From Epiperipatus broadwayi (Eukaryota; Onychophora; Udeonychophora; Euonychophora; Peripatidae): a stretch of 64,000 nt of DNA. The position numbers and the translations under genes are program-made. Below the pieces are notes generated by a model. It saw nothing but the letters and a program-made list of their open reading frames with translations. It had not been told where the DNA came from and did no database searches. Position 1 is the stretch's first letter. Every line of letters starts with the position of its first letter. The DNA is taken from NCBI GenBank assembly GCA_028023455.1, contig JAQFVV010000205.1, positions 248,001-312,000 of the forward strand, written 5' to 3'. This document shows, one piece after another, positions 1 through 12,869 of this stretch.

Positions 1-1020
1 CAACTGAATAAACTGTTAGAAGCAAGTAGTAGCCATGTTCTAGTGGAAGGTAGGAGAAATTTAGTCACATTGTCATTTTTGTTGTTTATTATCTTTATAG
101 AAGATATAAAAACATATATAAAGATTCAGAAATGTTATCATATATGGATGATTACAAAATATTTAATGTAATGTGTAATCAGTTTGATATGATTAAATTA
201 CAAGATAATTTTGAATACTAGTTTATTAAAACTGATATAAAGATAAATATTGGGATATGTTGAATCATCTACTAAAAACGTTACAATTTTTGATGTAAAT
301 TGACACATAGATCTTAAAAAGAGAATAAAGTTTAATACTGACAATAGAAAAATATGATATAAAGCTATCGATAGATTATTAAAAATGGTAAAAATTTCTC
401 CACAGGCACAAAAGTTTTGTTGCTTAAAGGATTTATCTGGGATAGATAAAATTTCAACAATGTGATAAAAAATCATCATCATCATCAATTATTACTGGAT
501 TCATTTCAAGGTGATCTTTCAATTTTAATCCACTTTTTTTGATTTGCAGTCTCTCATCTCCACAATACAACAGCAAATTGTCATATTTCATTCACCCATA
601 CACACAATCTCTTTCGAAATCTTTTGCAATCTTCTAGAATCCAGTATAAATCTTCAATTGTCCATATGATGAGTTTATTGGATTTTTACCTTTCTGAGTT
701 TAAGATCAAGAAATACCATGGTCTTTCTTCTTAGTTGCCTGATAATTCTTAACTGAAATACCAGTTTAGTCTTCATGAATGATAAATATTCTTCGTAAAG
801 TATATAACAAGTTTATTAAATATATAAATGCTGATTAAAATAAGTTATTATTTTTCATTTTTTAATGCAAAGACAAATAAAATTTTAATATAATCATGAG
901 AAATTATGACTATTAAATTATATAATTAAAATTAAACATACAAAATTAATTCACAAAAACAAGATATACATTATGAAAAAATTGAATCAGCAGCTACTAA
1001 AATAATTTTTATTAGTCATT
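1..1020. other. AT-rich intergenic or intronic sequence
   Basis: I see no gene and no recognisable transposon here. The only simple repeat is a short ATC run at about 472-487. Open frames in this stretch are short and have no coding character. Confidence 0.6.
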
Positions 1021-1025
1021 TGTTA

Positions 1026-1112
1026 GGCTAGAGATTAGCCACTAATTTCTGTAATGTAATTTTCACTACGTCATTCTCACACAAGGGAGGGGCTAGTTTC
1101 TATTCACTTTAT
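1026..1112 (-). repeat. Fragment of hammerhead repeat family 1 (3' tail)
   Basis: Read on the minus strand, this matches the tail that follows the ribozyme in the copy at 6640-6905. Both contain 'cttgtgtga' and then 'agtgaaaattac' close to a 'taatctctag'-type end. The ribozyme core itself is absent. The match is by eye, so the ends are approximate. Confidence 0.45.
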
Positions 1113-1150
1113 GTCAAAGTTGTGAGGGCAGCACATTTGATGCTCATCAA

Positions 1151-4100
1151 ATAAACTGTGGCAATTTACTATACAGTATATATATATTGTGCCCTTTTCT
1201 ATAGGTTGGTAATAGTACATAACAGTCAATTACTAAAAAATTTTAAATTTAGAATATGTTCTTTTAATACATTAATTATATTAAGTCAATTATATCTTTA
1301 AAGTACAATTTGAGGCTAAAGTAAATACGAAGTATATACAATTATAGCGAATTGTTTGAAAATAGTTATATAAAGCTTAAAATATTGTTTCATATGGTTG
1401 TAAAAGCTGGCCATATTAAATAACACAGCTATAAATAATTAAAAGTATATTTAAAAATCTGATTTTAATAGTTTAAAATGTATGATTTAATAAATGCTAT
1501 ATTTAGATTTGAAATCATATTTAAATAGTCAAAATTAATATAGTATATTTTTAAAATAAACTTTGTGATGGTGAAAATTATATCTAGTTCTATATTTTCT
1601 AAATTGTTCTTCCAAATTTTTTATAATTATTTTATATAATATAATAAGTGTATCAATTTTATTAGTCTAGGCAGAGAAATAGATTGAAAATCGTCTGTCA
1701 AAGTTATTAATCACGTGATTTTTAATGTATACTATCACACACACGCTTGTTTGAAATAATAACAAAGTTTAAAATATTTTAAAAGTTATATTATAGAATT
1801 GGATAGAATTGTTGCCTATCATAAAAGTAAATAGTATTAAACATTAAGTTAACTATTGTATGTAATGTTTTAAGTAATGTAATAAAGAGGAATACAGATA
1901 TATAAAAATTAAATATTTTATTTAAATAAAAATAGATAAATTGAATATTAAGAAATGGAATAAGTTATTAAGGTTATTTTAAAAGTTATTTTAAATGTTT
2001 AAATAGTTTTAATAAAATAATAATTTATTTAAAAGTAATATTTTAAATAATATTTTAAGTTCATTACGTCATAATTTTTTTATTTTCAAATATAATTCTG
2101 CTATAAATTGAAAATATGTAAATTTGTTCTCAAGATAAAGTGGGAATTAACCAATAGAAATAGGTATTCTTACAGACAATAAATATCGTAACTAAGTTAT
2201 AGGAGAAGCTTAATAATGTATTGAAACCAAAGAAAGGTATATTTGCAGCTCTCAAAGAGATATTTTTTTTTTTTTTAAATTTTTATTTTAGTCAATTTTT
2301 TTTTAGTACTTTCTTATAACTTTATCTGCAAAAAACTAATTGATAATTTTAAAAATATTTTTTTGCAAAAGAGAGTATAAACTAAAAAATATTTTAATAA
2401 TTTTGTTTAACATGCTTTGTTAAATTTTTTAAAGTTCTTTATCAGTAGTATTTTATCTAAAAGTTTAACCTAAACTACGCAATAAAAAAAATGGATATAC
2501 TACGAAATAAAATGGATATAAATTGTAATGCTGAAGAAATATTTGAAATATTTATTGATACAGCTTTATTTATGCATAACCGGAGAACATTTTTGGTACA
2601 TAAAAAACCACAGCTCTGACATCATACGGAGTCTAATGAAAAAATTGGAGACGCATTATTATTTATAAGCCTATCCAAGATTTATTTTAAATGGTAATAA
2701 GATAGTTATATATTGCATGAATTATTTTATATAGTATGATATTCAAAGGAATAAAATGTTATATCCTTTCTGAAGGTAACATTTTTTAAAAATATTTTTC
2801 AAGAATTAAATAAAGAACCCAGGAAAATATGTTACAGAAGCGTTTTGGCATTAAAATATCCGTTCTTCGAATTATTTAAAATGTACTTGGAAAAGATTTG
2901 TTCAAAAGTACTTGAAGTTTTATTTTAAAAGAGATTTATAAAAAAAAAAAAAAAACCAAACGAAAGTTTAAATGTATCAAGAAGGAAACATATATAAAAA
3001 AGTGAACACATAGTTAAAAAAAAAAATGGATCCATGGAAATACAAATAGTACTTAAAAGTTTATCGAATATTTTTAAAAGTTAAATTATATGGATTGATG
3101 CATCGGATACGCAGAGAATATTGGTAGAGAAAATGCTTAAAAAGAAGCTTCACGGGATTAATTAATATTATCGTCCTAAAAATACTAAAACCAAGGATTA
3201 TTTTCTAAATTTTACTAAATGGATTAATAATTATTTTTATTTTAAACTAAGAGAACATTTTTAAAAACTCTAGAGAAAATGATAAACATTTTGGACTTAT
3301 CAGGAAATATCGTCAAGAAAATATGTAACTATAGTTTTGATTCTTTTTATTTTGTTAACCTAGTTTAAATCTAAATTTTTATATAAGATTAGGAAAAACA
3401 TAAAAACATTAATTTATTAATATTAAAATTTTATAATATAATAATCTAATAATTTAGCTAAAAATATTTTAATATAAAGTGTATGGGTGTGATTTTTTTA
3501 TTATATCTGCAATGCTCAAGTGGATAAAGAAAAGCCTACTGAACACGATGACTAGATAAAGGTTATTGGTAATAATAATAACTATTGATAATTTATAATG
3601 TATATTTTTTTTGTTTTCTTTAGATCATCCCTAAATTGGAAGAATGAAGTGTAAAAGTTTTTTTATTATAAATGTAAACGCATTTTATACAACATTTTAA
3701 AAAACATTATGAGATAGGATTGATTTGAAAATATGCATACGACAATTTTTTTTTATTTTTTTTTTATTAGTAATATAATCCAACATAACAAATAATTATG
3801 TGATTCTTTTAAAATTTTTATGTTATGGGATATTCAAATATTGTCTAAGTAGATTGTATATGATTAAACATACAGAGCAATGAAGTAAGCAACTTTTCTT
3901 ATGGGATCGTAAGATTGTTTAACTATTAATGAATTTTATTTATTGTTTTGTAAAGGCAGATAGTTATTTATCGATGTAAGATGTAGAAAAATCTTGAGAA
4001 ATAATGTTGAGATAGTGACTTGGAAGTACTATAGTTAGCAGGAAACCAAGATGATGTTTTAAGAAATAGGATGTTATAAGGAATGGAAATAATATTTAGT

Positions 4101-6180
4101 TTTTTATGTGGTTATCAGCATAGTTAACATAGCCCTATGACTGATACACATTTTATTTGGACAGTGTTTATATTTCTTTAAATATTTGATGTTCTAATAA
4201 AGCTGAAGAAATAGCTTTAACATCGTCCCTGTACTAGAGGATATTAGGCAAGTAAATATCATACCTCTTCGCACTGTACCATGATTTTGGGATATGTTAA
4301 GAGTAATACTCTAGCTTTTTTCCTTAATCCTATGCATCTGTTTTCGCTATCTTTATTTCATGTAACTGCATCGTTTAGTAAGATATTTTAAAAGAAATGA
4401 TAAATAATTTAGAACTAAGGTTGTGCTATCGTTTTTGGATAAGATTAGTTTATTTGCTTATAAGGAGCAGAATATTATAACTTAAAATTGAAGATCCAAA
4501 GTATCCTAAGGAAAGAAAAGAATCATAGAATATATTTTGAATTTTATTTCGGAAATGAAATATAAACTTTTTAAAATAAGGTATCTAAACAAAGATATTT
4601 TTTAAAAAGTGATAATAATTTTAAATGCTTTAGTATTATTTTTTTTAAGAGAAAATAAGTATTGCATATTTTTAAAATACAATAGTACAAAGTAAATTAT
4701 GTAAACAATATGCATAGTATATTTTTGTTTATTGATTAACAGAAATATATTGACGATTACACTTATATCATACTAAAGTAAGGCTTAAAGAAGAATATAT
4801 TATGATTAGTAAACATTGTGTGATAAATACTAAAATCTAGTACTGAATTTTGGATAATATTTTGTGTAACATCTTTGACTTTGCAAGATGAAATTTTTTT
4901 AAAAAATATTTTTGAGAAATCCATACTCATTATAAAATTTTGTTTTCTATAGAATGTTTTTCTAAGTATGAATTTTTAAAATAAGATAGTTTAATAATAT
5001 TAAGGATAAAATGCTATTGCTAATAAAGTAGATAAATTTATTTGTAATAAGTTAACCATAATGAGAAACCAAATAGTAACATTTTTTTAAATTTTGTCCT
5101 AAATCTAAATAAAGATGTAATTGAAATATAAATTATTTTTTTTATAACCCGATAGATCAAACTGTAAAGTAAAAAGGTTAAGGATATCCACTGTAAATAG
5201 TGTAAATAAATTGTTTAGTTATTTATCGTTAGTAATAAACTTTGTTAAATTTTGTTATTTCAAAAATTTTGTGTCAGAGTTATTTATTTCTCCACATCGC
5301 TGCATGAAAACACGATATATGCATAATAATCGAAACAAACATATAATTTTGCACAAAAAGATAAATAGAGAATTATTTAAGAATTTAAATATTTTATTGG
5401 TATTCATTATAATTAAATAATCATAATCTTACATTATTTATTGGTCATAAATCAGTTACCACAATATTATATTAAATTATATGCTATCTGTTGCCACACA
5501 TATTTTGTTTGTCAGATTATTAAAATGCTACCACGTATTTATTATATCATTACATGAAGATATAAGATCATATTATATTATTTCATTATTTTATTATGGT
5601 AATAAAATTATAGTAAAAGAAAAGATATACAGAATTAGTTAAACAATGAAGAATATTATTACTGTTATTTATTATTATTAGTTTCAGTGTAGTAGATTAT
5701 GACATAAAATCCCTTCTCATATTTTACTACCGTATTTTAAAATTAACTTAGAATAAATTTTATGAACCTGAGATTATTTTATCGAGCTAGATTATTATTA
5801 AATAGAAGATTAAGATTTAATTATTAGTTTAATCTTAGTGAGTAGAAGTTATTAAAGTCGTAAGAATACTATGAGTTCGTTATTTGAAATAGTAATAAGG
5901 GGGGATAGTGTTCTTATGCCATTGAGGTAGTATCCTGTAGGATATTGGCTCAATGTAATCTATCTTGTCACCTGTATTTTCACTTCAAGTCTCATGAAAA
6001 TATTAAATATTTATTTAATTTATTTTTATAAACTGAACCTTATTCGTATTGTAAATTTGAGCTAGTGAAATATTTTAATTTTAATGCTGAATATTTTAGT
6101 TATTAATTATTAACTGAGATAGAACCCGTTTTATTTTTTACATATACTATTCGGAAGTGAAAGTGCACGAGGTAAGGTCA
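1151..6180. other. Very AT-rich sequence without recognisable genes
   Basis: About 5 kb of A/T-dominated sequence with many short homopolymers (for example runs of A near 2940 and T near 3750). I find no coding frame, RNA gene, known repeat or long inverted repeat. The longest open frame, near 5211-5420, has no coding signature. Confidence 0.55.
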
Positions 6181-6183
6181 GAA

Positions 6184-6211
6184 TATATATATATATGTGT
6201 GTGTGTGTGTG
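6184..6211. repeat. Compound (AT)n(GT)n microsatellite
   Basis: An AT dinucleotide run passes directly into a GT run. It sits at the left edge of a repeat-rich block. Confidence 0.9.
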
Positions 6212-6632
6212 ATAACAATCAACCCTTAAATTATCAACAAGCTGAACATGTAGTCAAAGCAGCCTCCTTTAGCAATAAATGTGGTACCACACTTATTTAT
6301 GGTCTGATATGCTTTTATAGACATTAAATATTGTGACTGGATCTAGTGTGTGAGATTAATAATGCACATAAGTTAAACAAACCTCATAATCAGGCAAATA
6401 TAACCTGTTCTAAAAGCAGACTAATAAATAGTCAATTATAACTTCCAGATTCTTAAAGCAGACCAATAAATAATCATTTATAACTTTCAAATTCCATATA
6501 AAGTATATCTTTACTAAGACAATAAAGCCAATTATTTAGGCTTTAATAGGTTTATAAACATAAATGATAATAATCAAACTCTTAAGTTATCAACAATCTC
6601 AACTTATAGTCAAAGTAACCTCCTTTAACAAT
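6211..6632. repeat. Direct repeats upstream of a family 1 element
   Basis: The segment at 6213-6275 recurs diverged at 6566-6632, about 355 bp later. Both contain 'ttatcaacaa', 'agtcaaag' and 'cctccttta'. Between them, 6400-6496 holds two tandem copies of a roughly 54-bp unit built around 'agcaga' and 'aataaat'. The arrangement looks like partial tandem duplication of the flank of the ribozyme element that follows. Confidence 0.5.
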
Positions 6633-6639
6633 ATTGTTT

Positions 6640-6905
6640 TTGTATATATATACTGAACAATGATAAATATATGTGTAAGAGATTGCGGTCTGGCCGACTG
6701 ATGAGTGCTGGTTTAGCACAAAATGTGCATCTTGGAGATCATAGACTTTTTTCACATGTCTTTGGTCATAAATGTTTATGATTACATCCCTCAACAAGGT
6801 ATTAAAAGTGGATAGAAACCAGTCCCTACCTTGTGTGATAGTGCCTGTAGTGAAAATTATACTATAGAAACATTATTTATTACTGGATAATATCTAGCAC
6901 CTACT
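6640..6905 (+). repeat. Hammerhead repeat family 1, copy A
   Basis: This copy has the ribozyme region (6687-6740) and then a tail of about 165 bp that ends near 'ggataatatctag'. The tail is shared with 31968-32152 (minus) and 1026-1112 (minus). No ORF or reverse transcriptase is present, so it would be non-autonomous. The ends come from comparing copies within the window and are approximate. Confidence 0.6.
6687..6740 (+). ncRNA. Hammerhead ribozyme, near-complete (copy A)
   Basis: The order of parts matches a type I hammerhead. Helix I 5' strand is 6687-6697, the CTGATGA core is 6698-6704, helix II is GTGCT/AGCAC, then come a short helix III (ATG/CAT) and C at 6731 as the cleavage-site base, followed by TTGG and AGATC, which pair back to CCGA and GGTCT. 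The conserved GAAA reads AAAA, so G12 is lost and this copy is probably inactive. The pairing survives through G-U wobbles. Confidence 0.6.
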
Positions 6906-7570
6906 AAAACTTTATATTCATATTATTCTACTTTGCAATGAATAAGGTGATGTTAATAACAACTTAGGAATAAAGATCTTATCTATTGATAAAACAACAT
7001 TTTACCTATAACAAAAAAAATTAGTATATAAAATAATAGTTGTATAATGTTATACTAACATTTTAGTTTTAATGTATATATACTATATGTATAACAAAGA
7101 TGAATAAGCCACTCTTCCTCAGGCTGTGAATATGTATATATATAACACTACGTTTAGCAAGAATCAAAAATGGTTTTTTCCCTTAATTTTATATAAATTT
7201 TGTTAAGCTGATTTCATAAGCTACAATTATTAACTACTGCTTGATTATTAAAATACAATTATTAAAAATTAGATTATATCTACATTTCTTCTATAATTGA
7301 TTAGGGGTTTAATAATTGTTAATGCTAATTTTTCATTTGGCTGATATGTTAATTTCATTCCGAATTTCCACTAATGTTGACAAGGTTAAGCTTAAAAGTA
7401 TCAGAAGCAAAATAATTAAGTCTGAGGGGGGTGGTGGTTTACTTCTCTTAATTACATATACATTAAGTTATGCTAATTTTATATTTACATGTAAGCTACA
7501 AATTATTTAGATTATTTATTTGTTAAGAATTTAAACTGCTATGAAAGATTTGAAATCATTTGAATAAATT
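6906..7570. other. AT-rich sequence, nothing recognised
   Basis: No gene or repeat family is seen. A few short AT dinucleotide runs occur, for example near 7075-7090 and 7132-7144. Confidence 0.5.
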
Positions 7571-7680
7571 AATAATTTATTGTTCAGGAGTTTGTAAGGA
7601 GTTTAATCCAGAAATGGTGGAGCTGTAGCTATGGTCCATGGATTTGGAACTCCAGATTGTGCCCCTTTACCGTATTACCA
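7571..7680. repeat. tRNA-derived SINE relic, family A
   Basis: It shares the pattern 'caggag', 'aaatggtggagctg', 'tccatggatt' and 'ccaga' with copies near 28190, 30095, 47170-47570 (three tandem copies) and, inverted, 58680. The 58680 copy reads as 'gtggtagagta' followed by a box-B-like segment, which points to a tRNA-derived head. This copy is diverged. Confidence 0.45.
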
Positions 7681-8550
7681 ATATATGCAAACCCCATTAC
7701 AGTAATGGAAAATAAATCATAATAAAAATAAATGTTAAATTAAAGAAGTGTTAAAAAATATACAACATTTTACTATTATATATTTAGTAGCTAACTCCTG
7801 ATATTAATTAGTCTGATTTTAAATTCTTCTTAAAAAACAACGAAAAAACACATAAAACTTAATCCATTCTTACAATCCATTTCAAAATTCAAACTACACC
7901 TTTCTATTTTTAACAGTAATTGCCTCTTTTATTGATTTAATATATTCTACAGTAGAATTGTTTAACACATGACATTTACAGTGTCTATTTACAAAGGAAA
8001 AGACAGATGACGAAGAAGGAAAATAGAGAAAATAGTATTACGTTTGTCTTACTGATGAAAACTACAGAGAATACAACAGAAAGCAAGAAACTGAACAAAT
8101 AGAGTCTTGATAAGAATGTGAAGACTTACTCAAAGCACAAAAAGTTAGACTAAAATGAATTGAACACAAAAGTATAATTCAATTAGATACAGGTGGAATT
8201 ATTTGATCGATTTATATGGTAGTATAAGAAGTGTTATTATTACAAGAGAAAATTCTGAGACATTTGAAATGTAAATTAATGTTAAACAGATTTTGTACTT
8301 GCTCTAACATTGTTTTAATTTTTATGACAATGGTCTTTGATATTGTTTATAAACAGCTTAATCAAATGGGGGTCGAGTTACAATATAGGTTTGATGGTGG
8401 ATTTTTATTTTGAATTGATTAAAAGTGGAACAAGAACTTCATCTTCTTGGATTTTGGATTTACGGTATAGTGATGATTAAGCAATTTTTTGCCAGTCAAA
8501 AGACAATCTATAAAATGTAATTAATGTTTTAAAAGTTATGTATATTTATA
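7681..8550. other. AT-rich sequence, nothing recognised
   Basis: No coding frame of interest and no family match is seen. Confidence 0.45.
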
Positions 8551-8728
8551 AAAAAGAATAAAAATGATGAGATAATATTAATATAAATGCCTTTAATCTT
8601 TGATGTTACCAAGAAATACTAAAAAAATTATCAATTATTACTAATTGACAATTTTCTTAGTAATACCAAAGGTTAAAGGTTATTTATATTTACATGGATA
8701 TAATCTCATTTTTATTTTTTATTATTAT
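8551..8728. repeat. Short foldback element (MITE-like)
   Basis: The left arm (about 8551-8628) and right arm (about 8632-8728) are imperfect reverse complements. 'cctttaatctttgatgttac' on the left answers 'ataccaaaggttaaaggtt' on the right. The spacer is only a few bases. The ATT/AAT array starts at the right end, as if seeded by the element's end. Confidence 0.6.

Positions 8729-8788
<60 letters not shown>
8721..8788. repeat. (ATT)/(AAT)n microsatellite
   Basis: About 68 bp of ATT then AAT trinucleotide repeats, directly abutting the foldback at 8551-8728. Confidence 0.95.
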
Positions 8789-8977
8789 CCATAGACATAT
8801 GTAATTCTAAATATATGTACATATATATAGCCTTTGGTTTAGTAATTAATATTTTTTAAAAAGCAAGTTCTTTAGCAGCCACTAATGGGAAAAATTCCTA
8901 GCAACTTTTAGCTTGGATGATTATTATTTTGAGAATATAATAAATTTAAATACCATGATATCTTTTTAAATACAAAG

Positions 8978-9090
8978 ATGGAATTGGATGTTGAAGTCCA
9001 GCACAGGCTTCAATGTGCTGCTGCTATTTTCAACAAGGTAAAAGATAGTTTTATTGCAGTATATAACCACTGCAATTTAATTATCTGTAC
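8978..9090 (+). pseudogene. Possible LINE reverse-transcriptase scrap
   Basis: An ATG-led frame reads ELDVEVQHRLQCAAAIFNK and continues into a degraded 'NHCNL'. In many non-LTR retrotransposons, a 'D.EV..RL..A..AF.KL' segment sits just after the reverse-transcriptase catalytic region. The frame is followed by GTAAAA, so it superficially resembles an exon with a donor site. I favour a LINE scrap because of the family resemblance and the decayed continuation. Confidence 0.3.
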
Positions 9091-9630
9091 ATGGAGCTAT
9101 CATTTTACCTAATTTATTATTTGAAATTGAGATTTGGGCATCCTATTATCATAACATAGAGACATTAGAAATTTTTTATTTATGAATCTAAATAAAATTT
9201 CTGAAAAATCCTTATTTGGATTGGACATGTGAAATAATGCACAAAAGCAGATTCCTAAAAAGGATTTCATGATGAATTTGAGTATGGAACTTGTGGGAGA
9301 GGGGGTTCCATTTACATTAGGAAGATATCTGAATAATTCTCTATAGAAGTATACTTTTGATTGCTTTACTTTATGGTTGAGGATAGGATATTATAAAGAG
9401 TAATAATTATTACAAGGTTTTAAAATCTTTCAGAATCATAAGTTTGTTAAGTAATCCAAAAGAGACCACATGATAAAGTATCAATCATCAGTTTATAATG
9501 GACTAACATGTTTTATATGTGGACATATTTGTGATTTACAGGTTGATTTGTATAGTTATTGCAAAACTCTTCACTAACTAGTATTAACATCGCATGATCA
9601 CTACTTCCTATGCTTAAACAATCTGTTAAT

Positions 9631-9801
9631 ACAGTAGTAAATTCTCCATACAGTAGTGCCACCCAGTGCAAGTCTTAGTAGTCAATGGATGCAAGGTTTG
9701 TGCCCTAGATAGGAATTTTATACACAAACCTTCTTGTGTCCATTGATTACAAAGGCTTGCACTGGATGGCACTATTGTATGGAGAGTTTACTACCGTACT
9801 A
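9631..9801. mobile_element. Foldback element, family 2 (short copy)
   Basis: The arms 'ctccatacagtagtgccacc' and its near reverse complement lie at each end, with 'gtagtaaa' and 'tttactac' outside them. The inner portion carries 'caatggatgcaag' and its inverse. This is a short version of the family seen at 24750-24975, 27785-28092 and 35120-35765. It lacks the internal hammerhead-like motif of longer copies. Confidence 0.7.
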
Positions 9802-11210
9802 CGATAGCATTCTTTGTCTTGCTATTTTTTTTACTTAAAAGTAGCTAAAACCATACTTGTTTTCAGTGATTTTTGTTAATAATAATACAACAGTATTATT
9901 AATAAAACATAATAATGCATGATAATGACTAGTGATGAAATAAGAAAAACATGTAGCAATCAAATGAATGGTTTAATGACGTCAATAATAAATTTGCCTT
10001 CAATGTGCGTAGAAAATCAAAATGGTTTATATTATGATTTACGGCTCAAGAGGCGTGTGTTAATTCAATATCGGAGATGACAAAGATATGCTACAATCTG
10101 TAGACTAGCGTTCGAGCCCTCCCCCCCCATTCAACCAATGCATTAATCCATGCAGGGCAAAATACTAAGATAATTATAAGAAACGCTATTTATATGAATG
10201 GTGAATTCGGAATCGACTTATTCGACCCCCTAATAACAATAATAACACAATTATTTTTCTCATAGTTCCTTCCCAACAACAGTACTTCTTAAACCGTCAA
10301 TTCGTTTAATGTATATGCGTACGTACTTCAAATTCCTTCCGATAAGTAGATAGACTAGTCATTTTCATATTTATCAATACTTTTTCTTATTTTAAAGAAA
10401 TAAATTAACTATTAGGCAAAATTGTCACTTTGCATTAATTAAATTTTAAAGAGAAGAATCTGCGAAAAAATCTGTACGGAGAGAGTTGGAGCTAGATGTC
10501 TTTACAACAAATGAATCGACATATTCTATCATCCGCATTTAAACCCTAGCATCACCTTATCATTAATGAAAACATTTTTAGGAGGATGACAAAAACAGAA
10601 TTTAAGTTATAGGGGAGAAAAAAGTGTTTTTTGTTTTTTTACATTTAAAGCAAGAATTGATAATAATTAACATTGACCAATGAAAGAAAAATAGCTATAA
10701 TGCATTTCTATTCAAATTTGGGAGCTGTATCAGTGAAGAGCGAAAATGCACATTAATTTTCCATTGATGCTTGAAAGAGAGCAAAGCTAGACAAGATATA
10801 ACGAATCTACCCCTGACATTTACAAATGGTATCACCCCATCTGGAAAACTATTTTTAGAGGAAAAAAAATTAATAGCGAAGGTGTTCAAGATTTTTGTTT
10901 ATATATTTTCATAAAATAAAGACCCCCTTCCCGAACAAATAAATATATATAAAAAATACATATTGAAAATCAAACTAAAAGAGAACAAGGAAGTAAAAGG
11001 AACTCAATTATTTAAATAAATAAATAAATAAACAAAACGCGGAATCCCAATCTAAAATTGTAGCGCTACGGCAAAGCGTTTTTAATTTAAAAAAGAGCAC
11101 AAAACGTCTATTTTTCTTTCCTGTTCTACAATGCACACATCTTAAAAGTATAACGCATAGGTGAATATTTTAAAATCAACACATAGCTAATAAACATTCT
11201 ATGAACTTAC
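9802..11210. other. Non-repetitive sequence, possible first intron
   Basis: From about 10000 the sequence has more CpG and less simple AT than its surroundings. No second coding exon is evident. If the exon at 11211-11326 (minus) is real, this stretch belongs to its first intron. A weak tRNA-like segment with 'gttcgagcc' lies near 10110. A poly-C run is at 10121-10128. Confidence 0.35.
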
Positions 11211-11326
11211 GTACAGGTTGGAAGCAACAGGTAACCTCCGTGGGTGCGAACAGCAGGCGGCGAGGCTGGAGACTCAGGGTTGACAGGGACCTGTGATAAC
11301 AGGGGAGTTTGTCCGGGAAATTTCAT
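11211..11326 (-). CDS. Candidate first coding exon of an unrecognised gene
   Basis: On the minus strand an ATG at 11326 follows an in-frame TAA in the leader, so it would be the first start in this frame. The frame stays open for 38 codons plus 2 bases and ends exactly at CTGTAC|GTAAGT, a consensus 5' splice donor. The peptide starts MKFPGQTPLLSQVPV, continues with a Pro/Ser-rich stretch (residues 16-25), and ends GGYLLLPTC. It has no signal peptide, membrane segment or domain I recognise. The surrounding 250 bp are unusually GC- and CpG-rich for this window, as expected of a 5' end. The next exon would lie at lower coordinates, and none is visible down to position 1. The competing reading is a plus-strand open frame of 78 codons ending at 11468. 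Confidence 0.42.
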
Positions 11327-11481
11327 TTGTACGGAGCCTGATTACGCTGCTCCAGCAGCACGTGCTCAGTGCGACATGCAGACAGTGTTTATCAACGACA
11401 CGCAGCGAGAGCTTGGGTTATTAAATCGCACTCCTGCAATCTCAGAGTATATGGAGACTAAAGAATGATTTTCAGCTTACC
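11327..11481 (-). promoter_or_regulatory. Possible 5' UTR or promoter-proximal CpG-rich segment
   Basis: This is the GC- and CpG-rich continuation upstream of the candidate ATG. It could be the rest of the exon: 'gttagaatcag' at its upstream border on the minus strand could be a 3' splice site. No TATA box is obvious. The plus strand also has an open frame here, so strand assignment is uncertain. Confidence 0.3.
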
Positions 11482-11901
11482 TGATTCTAACACCGCAATC
11501 ATTTAAGAGCAAACAGACTCTAAAGAATCGCATTTATTTTTATAAAAAGATCTTGAATAAAATATAGTATGAATTAATGAGAAGCAATTTTTATTTATTT
11601 ATTGATAACGAACCACCAATGAAAGATGAATGAAACCAATCTCCGCCACATTTGAATAATTTATGCCTGCAGAGAAGGAAATATTTTTAAAGAAGCTGCG
11701 AATTAAATAGATTAAAGCTTTCTAACAACAACAAAAAAGGATTTAGCAATATTGTATCATCACCATCCTACTCCATCACTTACATAGATTTAGGCCCCTC
11801 TCTCCCTATCTATTTTTGCTCTCTCGTCTTTCTTTTTTTTATTATTCTTACCATCATCAAACGAAGTAATATTTTCCATTTATCCCAAATCTACATCTCA
11901 C

Positions 11902-12045
11902 AGGTATCCGAAGTCTTGCGTGATTTGGCGCAGTGTGGAGAAAAATTCTGAACCTCAAGATCCACGGATTGCATCACATTTCTGCCATTTTCGGAGCTTG
12001 AAAGTAGTTCGACCTCCCGAGCAAAAAACCATTCGATTATTGTTT
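11902..12045 (-). other. Possible non-coding leader exon
   Basis: A second patch of higher-GC, CpG-containing sequence. On the minus strand it could end in a donor at GATACCT|GTGAGA. On the plus strand the same border reads as an acceptor, 'acatctcacag'. Either reading fits a transcribed 5' region shared with 11211-11481. No protein match is recognised. Confidence 0.2.
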
Positions 12046-12860
12046 TCATCCGTATCTTATCACTTAAATCGAATCATATTTTTTTAAATATAAGCTTATA
12101 TAGATTTAACATATTGAAATAGAATGGTTAGCTTTAATGAGTTGATGAGCAAAGACATCTTATAATTGAGGATGACCGACAGTTATCACTTGATTGTACT
12201 AAAACTGTTGCTAATTATCTCCATCCACTTTCAGACAAAAAATAATGCACTCAGAAAATTGCAAAGTTGGCATAGTTTGATTCCTACTTGTTCATAACTT
12301 TTGAATAGACCTATAGCAAATCTTCCCTGATTACATTAGATTTTGCAGTCGGCAAATCGACTCATCTGTAAAAAAGCAAATATTCCTGTTCTCTATTAGG
12401 AAGCACATACGTATTAGATAAGATCACGCTCTGATACTTCTCTATTACAATTCAGTCTTCTTCTCCCCCCCCCCATCATCCTTAATATGTATCTGCATTG
12501 CTAACTCGTTCAATGAGGGTTATAATTTATTTTCTGATACTTCATCTTTGTCATATCTATCTATCGCTAGCTCTCTGCTTCAATTAAATATAATGCTATT
12601 TTTGTTTTTAAGATAATCTTTAATTTTCTTTTATTATCAATTCTTTTAGAAAAATCTATACTGTAATACCTTTTTTGTAGTTATAGGTTTTTTAAATTAA
12701 CAGTCCAAAATATGTCCTGAGAGTTTAGTCACATTGTAAAGTAACAGACTCAAGAATTCACGGTCTTGGGATTGAAAGTGAATTCTTTCTCATCCATACT
12801 CCAGCTACTCACTGATCTCTCAAATATCATTATTTAATAATTCTTTTCGGTTTTTTATGC
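12046..12860. other. Sequence without recognised features
   Basis: No family match or convincing ORF is seen. A poly-C run sits near 12465-12474. Confidence 0.4.
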
Positions 12861-12869
12861 ATTTTCTCA

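Noticed and set aside
8990-9050. Apparent plus-strand exon with ATG and a GTAAAA donor
   Set aside because: The peptide resembles a segment of LINE reverse transcriptase and the similarity continues across the supposed intron.
11235-11468. Plus-strand frame of 78 codons with several Cys
   Set aside because: It overlaps the candidate exon antisense. High GC lengthens chance frames, and the minus strand has the better start and splice donor. Not excluded.
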